Of a stretch of 64,000 nucleotides of DNA, positions 1-7,941 are shown piece after piece (the stretch's first letter is position 1; every line of letters starts with the position of its first letter). The notes beneath the pieces are model-generated. The model made no database searches. It had not been told where the DNA came from and was given only the letters and a program-made list of their open reading frames with translations. The translations under genes were made by a program, and so were the position numbers. The stretch spans positions 1 to 64,000 of the forward strand of contig DASYAE010000186.1 in NCBI GenBank assembly GCA_036501535.1, read 5' to 3'. This DNA comes from DASYAE01 sp036501535 (GTDB lineage: Bacteria > Actinomycetota > Actinomycetes > Streptomycetales > Catenulisporaceae).

Positions 1-17
1 CGGATGTACTAGACGAC

Positions 18-48
18 GACGGCCCCGAGCTGGACGCTCGGGGCCGTC
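18..48 (+). terminator. GC-rich hairpin terminator of an upstream gene
   Basis: A 13-bp perfect stem (arms 18-30 and 36-48, 5-nt loop) lies just after an in-frame TAG at 10-12. It probably ends a plus-strand gene lying left of the window. It has only a short TT after the stem, as is usual for terminators in such GC-rich genomes. The upstream gene cannot be identified from 12 bases. Confidence 0.55.
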
Positions 49-264
49 TTCAGTGGGCGGGGCGACAGGGTGCTCTCTTCAGGCTCGAGCAAGCCTCGCG
101 GATCATGACCGGCCCATCCGGCACCGGCGCCCGCCTACCCATCCCTGACCGTCGCCCCTAATCGGGAATTGTGGGGTTCCGCCGGCCGCCAAGTCCGCGA
201 CAACCCCGCGGCCGTGGCCCCACTGTAGCGCGGCCCGGCGGCATGGGGCCGAGATGGGGACAAG

Positions 265-296
265 AACGCCCCTCGACAAGATCACCGAGGGGCGTT
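265..296 (-). terminator. Terminator of the tRNA unit
   Basis: An 11-bp perfect stem (265-275 with 286-296, 10-nt loop) starts six bases beyond the 3' end of tRNA-Val on the minus strand and is followed on that strand by a short T-containing stretch. Position and symmetry suit the 3' end of the two-tRNA transcript. Confidence 0.65.
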
Positions 297-301
297 TCGG
301 C

Positions 302-376
302 TGGTGGACGATACTGGGATTGAACCAGTGACCTCTTCCGTGTCAGGGAAGCGCTCTCCCGCTGAGCTAATCGTCC
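302..376 (-). tRNA. tRNA-Val (GAC)
   Basis: The cloverleaf reads on the minus strand with a 7-bp acceptor stem (GGACGAT/ATCGTCC), a D-arm with AGCTCAGCGGGAGAG, an anticodon stem CTTCC/GGAAG around loop CTGACAC (anticodon GAC, valine) and a T-arm with GGTTCAATCCC. The discriminator A at 305 is followed by an encoded CCA at 304-302. It lies downstream of tRNA-Gly in the same orientation, 30 bases apart, and is probably co-transcribed with it. Confidence 0.95.
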
Positions 377-406
377 GGGAGGATTCGCCCTAGGGGGCAA
401 ATCGCG

Positions 407-479
407 AGCGGACGACGGGATTCGAACCCGCGACCCTCACCTTGGCAAGGTGATGCTCTACCAGCTGAGCCACGTCCGC
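407..479 (-). tRNA. tRNA-Gly (GCC)
   Basis: Minus-strand cloverleaf with acceptor GCGGACG/CGTCCGC, D-arm GGCTCAGCTGGTAGAGC, anticodon stem TCACC/GGTGA around TTGCCAA (anticodon GCC, glycine) and T-arm GCGGGTTCGAATCCCG. CCA is not encoded, unlike in the neighbouring tRNA-Val. It is the first gene of the small tRNA unit. Confidence 0.95.
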
Positions 480-673
480 ATGCCGGGCCACCTGGGGGTT
501 TGTACTGTCCGTGGCGGCGACGGGTAGAACTGTACCCGATTGCGGGGGGCCAATGCACATTGGTTAGGGGATCGCGCGTCGACGTGGCTTTTCTGGGCCG
601 AACGGGTGAGGTGGGCGGCGTGCTGCGGCTTTGGTGCGCTTGTGCTGGTCAGGGCGGACCTAAGCTGCCGGGC

Positions 674-2050
674 GTGACGACTTTGACTCCTGCGGATCAG
701 GCGGGCGGGGAGTCGGGGGCGCAGGTCTCCGGCATTCCGGCACAGCGTTCGGGCCAGGCTCTGCGGCTGCTGGTTCTCGGTGCGGGGAACTCGGCGGATG
801 CGGCTCGGGAGCAGGCGGCTGCGACCGGTGCCGAGATCGCGCAGCGGTTCTCGAACCGGGTTACGCATGTTGCTGTGGATGATTCGGTGGGGGCGGAGGA
901 TCCACGGGTGATGCGTGCCCGGGCGGCCGGGGTGCCTGTGCTTCGCGTGGACGAGGTGGCTGCTCTGGTCGGGCTCGAGGGTTTGGCCGAGGCGGGTGAG
1001 GTCGCTGACGTGGTTAAAGCGGCCGAGGTGGTTAAGGTGGCCGGTAGGACTAATGAAGGTAAGACGGCTAACACGACTAGTGTGACTAAAGTTGCTGATG
1101 TAGCTACAGATACTGCGGTCGCTAGCGCGTTGGAAGCCGAGCTTTCGGGGGACGCCGGAGGCACTGGCGGCCGGGTAGAAGGGGATTCGGGCCGCGACGG
1201 CGATGCCGGGCGCTCTGCGCTGGCGGACCCGGCTGCCGATCCGCATGGTCTTGAAGGGTACGGCGAGAGCGTCCCTCGGGTTCAGGAGGTGGAGGTGCTG
1301 GCAGCATCGCCGCTGGAGGCGGCGCTCGTGTTCCCGCCATTGCCACCGGATGTGATTCGCGACGGTGCGGCTGTGGATGAAGTGGCGCGCGGTGAGCAGG
1401 AGGCCGCGGTCGGTGTGCGGACGCGGGTGCGGCCGCGGACGCGGATGCGAGGGGAGACCGTCGAGGGCGACACGGCGGCGAGCCGGGCCGAGGCAGCTGA
1501 GGTAGCCGAAACAGCCGAGGCGACTGAGGTGGCGGCGGATGAGATTGAGGGGGCTGAGGCTGGCGCTGGGGGCGGTGTACACGCTGACGATGTGCAGCTG
1601 GGCGACGGTGATGGCGGCGGGGCTGGAACCCGGGCTGCGTCGGAGTTCCAGGCGGCCGGGGTGAAGGCGGACGACGAAGGGAGTGCGGCGGCGGAAGCGG
1701 AGCTCGAGTTCGCCGGGGCTTTCGGGCCGACCGGCGAGGCGTCGATGTCCGCCTCGGCTACCGCGGTCTCGCTCGCGTGGGCCGCCGTACCGCTGGTCAG
1801 TATGGGGCTGCTGACGCCCGTGTCGCTCGGATACGCCGCGTACCGGCTCCGGTCGCGGAAGCTGGCTGCTGCGACTGCCTGGTACACGGTCGCGGTCTCG
1901 GTCGCGTTTGCCATCTCTGCGACGCATCCCTCCGCGTCCGAGGCGCGGACGAGTGCGACGAGCGGTGGAGTGCTGACGGCCTGCCTCGCTGCATCGTGGG
2001 TGGGTGGGACGATCCACAGCTTTCTGATTCGGAGGCGAGTGTTTCGGTGA
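674..2050 (+). CDS. BRCT-like domain protein with C-terminal membrane segments
   Basis: About 458 residues from GTG 674, chosen because homologous-looking sequence begins shortly after it; an open frame continues upstream to 500 without a convincing ribosome site. Residues ~30-110 look like a BRCT fold of the LigA/polymerase-epsilon-associated kind (LRLLVLGAG, then RFSNRVTHVAVDD, then RAAGVPVLRVDEV). A long Ala/Glu/Val/Gly-rich, low-complexity middle follows (about 110-360). The last ~95 residues hold probable membrane helices ending in basic RRRVFR. The middle contains a patch (1020-1120) with unusually AT-rich codons. Function is unknown; BRCT domains usually bind phosphopeptides or DNA ends. 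The domain call is moderate, the gene call good. Confidence 0.7.
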   Translation: MTTLTPADQAGGESGAQVSGIPAQRSGQALRLLVLGAGNSADAAREQAAATGAEIAQRFSNRVTHVAVDDSVGAEDPRVMRARAAGVPVLRVDEVAALVGLEGLAEAGEVADVVKAAEVVKVAGRTNEGKTANTTSVTKVADVATDTAVASALEAELSGDAGGTGGRVEGDSGRDGDAGRSALADPAADPHGLEGYGESVPRVQEVEVLAASPLEAALVFPPLPPDVIRDGAAVDEVARGEQEAAVGVRTRVRPRTRMRGETVEGDTAASRAEAAEVAETAEATEVAADEIEGAEAGAGGGVHADDVQLGDGDGGGAGTRAASEFQAAGVKADDEGSAAAEAELEFAGAFGPTGEASMSASATAVSLAWAAVPLVSMGLLTPVSLGYAAYRLRSRKLAAATAWYTVAVSVAFAISATHPSASEARTSATSGGVLTACLAASWVGGTIHSFLIRRRVFR

Positions 2051-2309
2051 GCTGAGCTCGTATAAGAATGCTGGACCGGGACGGGGCGGGCCGGGCGCGG
2101 ATCGGCGGGCGTGCGCCGGGCCGCGTCCGGTGTCCGGCGTCCGGTCGGATTCCCTTTCCCTGCGCGGGCGTGCGATCCGGCGCTGTCGTCCCCGTCGTCC
2201 GCGCGACATCGCAACGGTCAAAGGTACATACGCCGCGACACGGTGTGACCCGGCCTTTTCCGCCTGGCGCGGCGGGGGTGGCGGTGGCGCTGCTCGTGGG
2301 GCCGGTGAG

Positions 2310-4715
2310 ATGATGCGCGCCATGGACACCGCGCCGGCCATCGACAGGATGCTGACATTACAGGTGCTGCCCGCGGGCCCTGAACGCTATTTCGACGGGT
2401 CGCGGACGGTCACCATCGGGCGGGACGCCTCGGCCGACGTGGTGGTGCTGGACACCTCGGCCTCGCGGCAGCATGCGGTGCTGCGGCTCGAGTCGGGCTA
2501 CACCTGGATCTACGAGGACCGCTCCAGCAACGGCTCGTTCCTCGACGGGGACCGGGTCGAGCGGATCGCGGTCGACCGGCCTCTGACGCTGGTGCTCGGG
2601 TCGACTGGCGGGGCGCGGATACGCATGGTGCCGCCGGGGCCTCTCGGGCTGCCCGACCCGCACACTCCGCCTGCCCCGACGTACGAGCCCGGCGAGAGTG
2701 CGCCCGGTATCTTCACCGGGACCTATCGCACGTCGAGTTCGCGAATACGCATCGGGCGTGCCCTGGACAACGACATCGTTGTCGACGATCTGCTTGCCTC
2801 CCGGCATCATGCCGAGCTGCGGGTCGGTTCCGACGGCGGGCTTGAGATCGTTGACCTGACCAGCCACAACGGCACCTTCGTGGACGGGCGGCGGGTGTCC
2901 GGGCGGGCCCGGCTCAGCGAGGGGTCGTTGGTCGCCGTCGGGCACACTCTGCTCAAGCTTCGGCACGGCACCCTCGAGGAGTACGTCGACTCCGGCCAGG
3001 CGCAGTTCGCCGCGCTGGACCTCGGCGTGCGGGTCGGCAAGAAGTCGCTGCTGGACGGGGTGAGCTTCTGCCTCGACGGCGGGCAGTTCCTCGCCGTGCT
3101 CGGGCCGACCGGCGCCGGCAAGTCCACCCTGCTCAAGGCTCTGACCGGGTTCCGGCCCGCCGACCGCGGCACCGTGCTGTACAACGGCCGCGACGTCTAC
3201 GCGGCCTTCGCCGAGCTGCGCCATCGCATCGGCTATGTGCCGCAGGACGACATCCTGCATCCGCAGCTGACCGTGCGCGACGCGCTCGAGTACTCCGCGC
3301 GGCTGCGCTTCCCGCCGGACGTGCCGCGCAGCGAGCGCTCCGAGCGGGTCAAGGAAGTGATGACCGAGCTCGGGCTCGAGCACCGGGCCGGGGTGCGCAT
3401 CGAGCGGCTCTCCGGCGGCCAGCGCAAGCGCACCTCGGTCGCGCTCGAGCTGCTCACCCGGCCCTCCCTGCTCATCCTGGACGAACCCACCTCGGGGCTC
3501 GACCCGGGCTACGAGAAGAGCGTCATGCAGCTGCTGCGGCAGCTCGCGGACACCGGTCGCACGGTCCTGACGGTCACCCACTCGATCCAGAGCCTCGACC
3601 TGTGCGACCGGCTGCTCTTCCTCGCCCCCGGCGGCACGACCGCCTTCTTCGGGCCGCCCGGCAAGGCGCTGGACTACTTCGTCCAGCCCGGCTACGCGGA
3701 GGTCTTCCAGCACCTGGACAGGTCCAGCCCGGGCACGGCGAAGGAGGCCTTCTCCGGCACCGACGCCGAGCGGCAGTACGTCGCCGAGCCGCTGTCCCTG
3801 CAGCGCGACCGGCTGGAGCTGGGCGCCGCCAAGGAGGCCGAGGCCGGGCGCAACGTGCACGGCCTGCGCCAGCTCTCGACGCTGATGCGCCGCTACTCGT
3901 CGCTGATCTCCGCCGACCGCCGCAACACCCTGCTGCTGATGGCGCAGGGCCCGATCCTCGGCCTGCTGATGCTCGCCGCGTTCGGCAAGGACAACCTGGT
4001 GCCGGGCACCGCGGCGGCCGCGACGAACTCGACCACCGTGCTGCTCGCGCTGATCCTGGCGGCCAGCTATCTGGGCGCCTCCAACGCGATCCGGGAGATC
4101 GTCAAGGAACGGCCGATCCTGGTGCGGGAGCGGTCGGTGGGCCTGTCGGTCTGGGCCTACGTGCTGAGCAAGGCGATCGTGCTCGGCGTGATGACCGTCA
4201 TCGAGTCCTTCATCCTGACCTACATCGCGCTGCTGAGACAGGGCGGTCCGGGCACCGGCGTGCTGCTGGCGAACGGCCGGCTGGAGATCGCCGTCGTGGT
4301 GAGCCTGACCGGGCTGGCCGCGATGTCGCTGGGCCTGATGGTCTCCGCGTTCTCCAACAACGCCGACAAGGTGCTGACGATCCTGCCGGTGATCCTGTTC
4401 GCCGAGTTCGTGCTCAGCGGCGCGGCGTTCCCGGTGCGCAACACGCCGGGGCTCGACGAGGTGGCCTACGCGTCGTCGGCGCGCTGGGGATACTCGGCGG
4501 CCGCGGGCACGGTGCGGCTCGACGACCTGCTCGACGACGGCTGCAACGGCGCTCCGAGGGCCCCGTCGTCGCCGAGCGTGGTGTGCGATCCCGCGCACAA
4601 GGCGTCGGTCGCGGCCTGGGGCGAGGACGTTGCGCTTCTCGGCGCGACGATCGTGATCTGCCTCGGCGGCACCGGCCTCGCGATCCGGCGGGTCGGGCGG
4701 CCGTCCCGGAAGTGA
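2310..4715 (+). CDS. FHA-FHA-ABCG-type ABC transporter fusion protein
   Basis: About 801 residues. ATGs at 2310, 2313 and 2322 are all possible starts; 2310 follows GGTGAG closely. Two FHA domains come first (~20-100, IGRDASADV and SSNGSFLDG; ~140-225, IGRALDNDIVV and SHNGTFVDG), each with the Arg, Ser, His and Asn of a phosphothreonine pocket. An ABC ATPase follows with Walker A GPTGAGKST at ~265-273, signature LSGGQRKR at ~366 and Walker B LLILDEPTSGLD at ~386. The C-terminal third is an ABC2 membrane domain with about six helices. This is the half-transporter order of ABCG proteins, like mycobacterial Rv1747. The FHA domains suggest control by Ser/Thr kinases, but none is encoded nearby. 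Substrate unknown. Confidence 0.92.
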   Translation: MMRAMDTAPAIDRMLTLQVLPAGPERYFDGSRTVTIGRDASADVVVLDTSASRQHAVLRLESGYTWIYEDRSSNGSFLDGDRVERIAVDRPLTLVLGSTGGARIRMVPPGPLGLPDPHTPPAPTYEPGESAPGIFTGTYRTSSSRIRIGRALDNDIVVDDLLASRHHAELRVGSDGGLEIVDLTSHNGTFVDGRRVSGRARLSEGSLVAVGHTLLKLRHGTLEEYVDSGQAQFAALDLGVRVGKKSLLDGVSFCLDGGQFLAVLGPTGAGKSTLLKALTGFRPADRGTVLYNGRDVYAAFAELRHRIGYVPQDDILHPQLTVRDALEYSARLRFPPDVPRSERSERVKEVMTELGLEHRAGVRIERLSGGQRKRTSVALELLTRPSLLILDEPTSGLDPGYEKSVMQLLRQLADTGRTVLTVTHSIQSLDLCDRLLFLAPGGTTAFFGPPGKALDYFVQPGYAEVFQHLDRSSPGTAKEAFSGTDAERQYVAEPLSLQRDRLELGAAKEAEAGRNVHGLRQLSTLMRRYSSLISADRRNTLLLMAQGPILGLLMLAAFGKDNLVPGTAAAATNSTTVLLALILAASYLGASNAIREIVKERPILVRERSVGLSVWAYVLSKAIVLGVMTVIESFILTYIALLRQGGPGTGVLLANGRLEIAVVVSLTGLAAMSLGLMVSAFSNNADKVLTILPVILFAEFVLSGAAFPVRNTPGLDEVAYASSARWGYSAAAGTVRLDDLLDDGCNGAPRAPSSPSVVCDPAHKASVAAWGEDVALLGATIVICLGGTGLAIRRVGRPSRK

Positions 4716-4754
4716 TCTGGCGGCGGGCAGGCAGCCGGTCTGTGCAGGTCCGTG

Positions 4755-5486
4755 CTACGCGGACTCGATCGGGAACTCCGGCGCGGTGCAGTGGAACCGG
4801 GCCTCCACGACGGCCCGCACGTCCTGCTGGCGCGGCTCGAGGTCGAGCACGCTCTGCTCGGCCGAGCCGTTCGGGCCGTAATGCCCGTGCGAGGCCTGAT
4901 GCGCGAGGTTGAAGTTGACCGCGGGCGCGTGGGGCGCCGCGGCCATCCCGGCGTCGGCGAGCTCGATCAGGCCGGTCACTCGGCAGCCGAGCGCCTCGGC
5001 GTAGTCGCGGGCCCGGGTCAGCGCCTCGCCGACCGCCTCGCTGCGGGCCCGCCGGTAGACCGGCGAGTCCGAGCGCAGCCGCCACACCGGGCCGACGATG
5101 CTGACCGCCTCCAGGTCCGCGGCCCGGGCGACCAGCTCGCCGAGCACGGACAGGTCGGCGACCGCCACCCGGATCCGCACCGTGCCGGAGTACGACCTGA
5201 TCCGCTCGTCCCGGCCGCGGCGCAGCTCCGGCGCGACCGCCACCCCGGTCGACTCGATCCGCTCGACCGAGTCGCCGTACGAGCGCAGCACCGCCAGCAT
5301 CTCGTCGTTGCGCTTGACCAGCCGCTCGAACGCCTCGCGCCGCTCCCGCGCGTGCGCCTCCACCGCGAACGTCAGGTCGGCGACCTCGGGATCGACGACC
5401 ATCACGGACTCGCCGCGCACGCTGATCACCGCCGCCTCCGTGCTCGAGCGGGGTATACCGGAGGGGGCGGGGGGCTGGCTCTCCAT
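4755..5486 (-). CDS. SIMPL (DUF541) domain protein
   Basis: 243 residues convergent with the ABC transporter, 39 bases away. The sequence fits the SIMPL/DUF541 family: an N-terminal beta segment (ISVRGESVMVVDPEVADL), a helical stretch with regularly spaced Arg/Glu, and a second half with YSGTVRIRV and ALTRARDYAEALGC. There is no clear signal peptide, whereas many family members are periplasmic. Family members are oligomeric and of uncertain role. No operon partner is visible. Confidence 0.8.
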   Translation of the reverse strand: MESQPPAPSGIPRSSTEAAVISVRGESVMVVDPEVADLTFAVEAHARERREAFERLVKRNDEMLAVLRSYGDSVERIESTGVAVAPELRRGRDERIRSYSGTVRIRVAVADLSVLGELVARAADLEAVSIVGPVWRLRSDSPVYRRARSEAVGEALTRARDYAEALGCRVTGLIELADAGMAAAPHAPAVNFNLAHQASHGHYGPNGSAEQSVLDLEPRQQDVRAVVEARFHCTAPEFPIESA

Positions 5487-5812
5487 GCAGCTATCCCTCC
5501 CTTGGGCGCGCCGCCGCGACCCTGCACCGACGCTGAGACGCTACCCGCGCGACCACGGCCGTCACACTGTTCTTCGGCCTGCGGACGCCAATCGTTTCGC
5601 AATCGAGTCCTTGTGAACAGGCGTGGGGTGACCGCTGTCACGCCGGTGGTGTGACGCGGACCGACCGTGCGCCGCCACAACGGCCCTGGAATGGTCGGCA
5701 GCGGCCCGATGTTGGCACACTGGTAACCGAAGGCCGCCGAGCGGCGGCCGACGGGCCCGGGGAACCGCGTGCCGGGACTCGAGGCGAAGACTGGATGGGA
5801 CGGATACCGACG
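5487..5812. other. Divergent intergenic region, SIMPL/PAC2
   Basis: No convincing gene is present. An inverted repeat GTGAC-CGCT-GTCAC spans 5628-5641 and a relatively AT-rich stretch (5580-5615) lies between the two divergent starts, so this is probably the promoter region of both genes. No clear -35/-10 pair could be assigned. Confidence 0.4.
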
Positions 5813-6898
5813 GTGCTTGAACCACAGGGCCTTTACGATCTGGACGAGGCTGGGACGGCCGCGCTGGCCCGCGCCCGCTCGCGGTCCGGGGGCGGCGGCG
5901 AGCTGGTGCTGGCCTATCACTTCGCCGGGTTCATGGACGCCGGGCACACGGCCGAGCTGGCCATGGAACACCTGCTCGGCGACCGGTTCGCCTTCGCGCC
6001 GTCAGATCCCGCGCCCAGCCGCGAGGATCCGCCGGCGGACCTGCCGGACGACGACACCCCGGGACCCGGCCGGGCTGCCAGGCACCGGCGCGCCGTCCCG
6101 GACCCCGACCCGGCCGACGACACCCACCCGGTGGTGGCCAGGTTCGACGCGGACCGGCTGGTCGACTACCGGGCGCAGCGCCCGACGATGACCTTCGACT
6201 CCGACCGCTGGGCCGAGTACGAGGCCCCGGAGCTGGCCGTCCGGCTGGCCTCCGACGCGATCGGCACGCCGTTCCTGGTGCTCTACGGCCCCGAGCCGGA
6301 CACCGAGTGGGAGCTGTTCTCCGCGGCGCTGGTGCGGCTGACCCGCGAGCTCGGGGTGACGCTCTCGGTGAACTTCCACGGCATCCCGTTCGCGGTGCCG
6401 CACACCCGGCCGACCGCGCTGATCCCGCACGGCTCGCGGCCTGATCTGATGACCGGTTACCCGAAGTGGTTCGACCGGGCGCAGGTGCCCGGCTCGGCGA
6501 TGGCGCTGGCCGAGTTCCGGCTCGGGCAGGACGGGCAGGCCGTGCTGGGGCTGGCGGCGCAGGTGCCGCACTACGTCTCGCGGTCGCAGTACCCGGCTGC
6601 GGCGGTGCGCGTGCTGGAGGCGGTGACCGCCGCGACCGGGCTGGTGCTTCCAGCGCAGGAGCTGCACGAGCAGGCGCAGCTGGTCGCCGCCGAGATCAGC
6701 GCTCAGGTGGTGCAGGGGGACGACGAGCTGCGCTCGATGATCCACAGCCTGGAGGAGCAGTACGACTCGGTCGCCGGCGCCGAGCCGCGCACCAATCTGC
6801 TAGCCGAGCAGGCCGAGCGGCTGCCCAGCGCGGACGAGCTGGCCCGGCAGTTCGAGCAGTTCCTGGCCGAGCACGACCGGGGCGACTCCGACCGCTGA
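5813..6898 (+). CDS. PAC2 family protein (proteasome assembly chaperone-like)
   Basis: About 361 residues from GTG 5813, giving the N-terminus VLEPQGLYDLDE, which matches the usual start of actinobacterial PAC2 proteins; GGGACGG lies 8-9 bases upstream. ATG 5795 is the alternative start. Family landmarks are YHFAGFMDAG, DYRAQRPTMTFD, LYGPEPDTEWE, FHGIPFAVPHTRP and a C-terminal helical part ending FEQFLAEHD. A Pro/Asp/Arg-rich insert at roughly residues 60-105 appears additional to the usual family length of about 310. The biochemical role of actinobacterial PAC2 proteins is not established. Confidence 0.88.
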   Translation: MLEPQGLYDLDEAGTAALARARSRSGGGGELVLAYHFAGFMDAGHTAELAMEHLLGDRFAFAPSDPAPSREDPPADLPDDDTPGPGRAARHRRAVPDPDPADDTHPVVARFDADRLVDYRAQRPTMTFDSDRWAEYEAPELAVRLASDAIGTPFLVLYGPEPDTEWELFSAALVRLTRELGVTLSVNFHGIPFAVPHTRPTALIPHGSRPDLMTGYPKWFDRAQVPGSAMALAEFRLGQDGQAVLGLAAQVPHYVSRSQYPAAAVRVLEAVTAATGLVLPAQELHEQAQLVAAEISAQVVQGDDELRSMIHSLEEQYDSVAGAEPRTNLLAEQAERLPSADELARQFEQFLAEHDRGDSDR

Positions 6899-6920
6899 TC
6901 CGGGTGGCTAAGGCAGGCGC

Positions 6921-7880
6921 CTAGGGCAGCGGGCCGCGACGGGCCAGCCACTCCTCGCGCGCCGCCGCGAGCGCCTCGCGGTCGTCCGCGGCCGGCTCGG
7001 GCGCCCAGGAGTCCTCGGCGTCGGCGCCCTTCGCCGGGCGCCGGCGGCGCGGCGGCAGGTCGACCCCGTCGGCGACCCGGCGCGCGGTGACCAGGAACCC
7101 GGTGTGGCCGACCATCCGGTGGTCCGGGCGCACCGCCAGGCCCTCGACGTGCCAGGTGCGCACCATCGACTCCCACGCGGCCGGCTCGGCGAACCGGCCG
7201 TGCCCGCGGATCGCCTCGACCGTGCGCGACAGCTGCGTCGTGGTGGCCACGTAGCAGATCAGCACGCCGCCGGCGACGAGCACCTTGGCCACTGCGTCGA
7301 CGCACTCCCAGGGCGCGAGCATGTCCAGCACCGCGCGGTCGACCTCGTCCGGCTCGATCGAGGCGACCAGGTCGCCGACGGTCGGCGTCCAGGCCGGGTG
7401 CGGGCCGCCGAAGAACGCGCGCACGTTCTTCTCGGCGATCCTCGCGAAGTCCTCGCGTCGCTCGTACGAGTGAACCGAGCCGGTGTTGCCGACCGCCCGC
7501 AGCAGCGAGCAGGTCAGCGCGCCCGAGCCGACTCCGGCCTCGAGCACCCGCGCGCCGGGGTAGAGGTCCGCCATCGCCACGATCTGCGCCGCGTCCTTGG
7601 GATAGACCACCGCGGCGCCGCGCGGCATGGAGAGCACGTAGTCCGAGAGCAGCGGCCGCAGCGCCACGTAGTCCATGCCGCCGGTGGTGCGCACGACGCT
7701 GCCTTCCGGCTGTCCGATCAGCGCGTCGTGCTCGAACGAACCCTTATGCGTGTGGAACTGTTTTCCGGCCTGAAGGGCGAAGGTGTGGTGCCGGCCCTTG
7801 GTATCGGTCAGCTGGACCAGGTCCCCGGCCCGGAACGGGCCGATCCGGTCTTCTCGCAGTTCGCTCGCGCTCTCGGACAC
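6921..7880 (-). CDS. trmI: tRNA (adenine58-N1)-methyltransferase TrmI
   Basis: 319 residues, convergent with the PAC2 gene. It methylates A58 in the T-loop of tRNAs using SAM. The N-terminal beta domain (GPFRAGDLVQLTDTKG) and the Rossmann domain with VLEAGVGSGAL at ~112-122 are typical of the tetrameric bacterial/archaeal TrmI, as are the IVAMADLYPGARV lead-in and the VLDMLAPWECV motif IV region. The C-terminal ~50 residues are a charged extension. Close to PAC2 and RecB-like genes, as in many actinomycetes where this set precedes the proteasome region. Confidence 0.93.
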   Translation of the reverse strand: MSESASELREDRIGPFRAGDLVQLTDTKGRHHTFALQAGKQFHTHKGSFEHDALIGQPEGSVVRTTGGMDYVALRPLLSDYVLSMPRGAAVVYPKDAAQIVAMADLYPGARVLEAGVGSGALTCSLLRAVGNTGSVHSYERREDFARIAEKNVRAFFGGPHPAWTPTVGDLVASIEPDEVDRAVLDMLAPWECVDAVAKVLVAGGVLICYVATTTQLSRTVEAIRGHGRFAEPAAWESMVRTWHVEGLAVRPDHRMVGHTGFLVTARRVADGVDLPPRRRRPAKGADAEDSWAPEPAADDREALAAAREEWLARRGPLP

Positions 7881-7941
7881 GGGGCCGAGTCTACCTGTGC
7901 GGCCGCGGCCCCCCGGCTGCTCCCGGCGGGGGAGCGCGGCC

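Noticed and set aside
158..558. Minus-strand ORFs with LAQRESASLTRKRSLVQSQ-like and GRASPCQGEGRGFESRRP-like peptides
   Set aside because: These are translations of the tRNA-Val and tRNA-Gly genes, a well-known source of false proteins.
458..2341. 627-residue minus-strand ORF opposite the BRCT-like gene
   Set aside because: Arg/Pro/His-rich composition without domains, typical of the antisense frame of a GC-rich gene.
2358..4598. 746-residue minus-strand ORF opposite the ABC transporter
   Set aside because: Low-complexity Arg/His/Gln/Gly composition; the plus strand encodes a complete transporter with all motifs.
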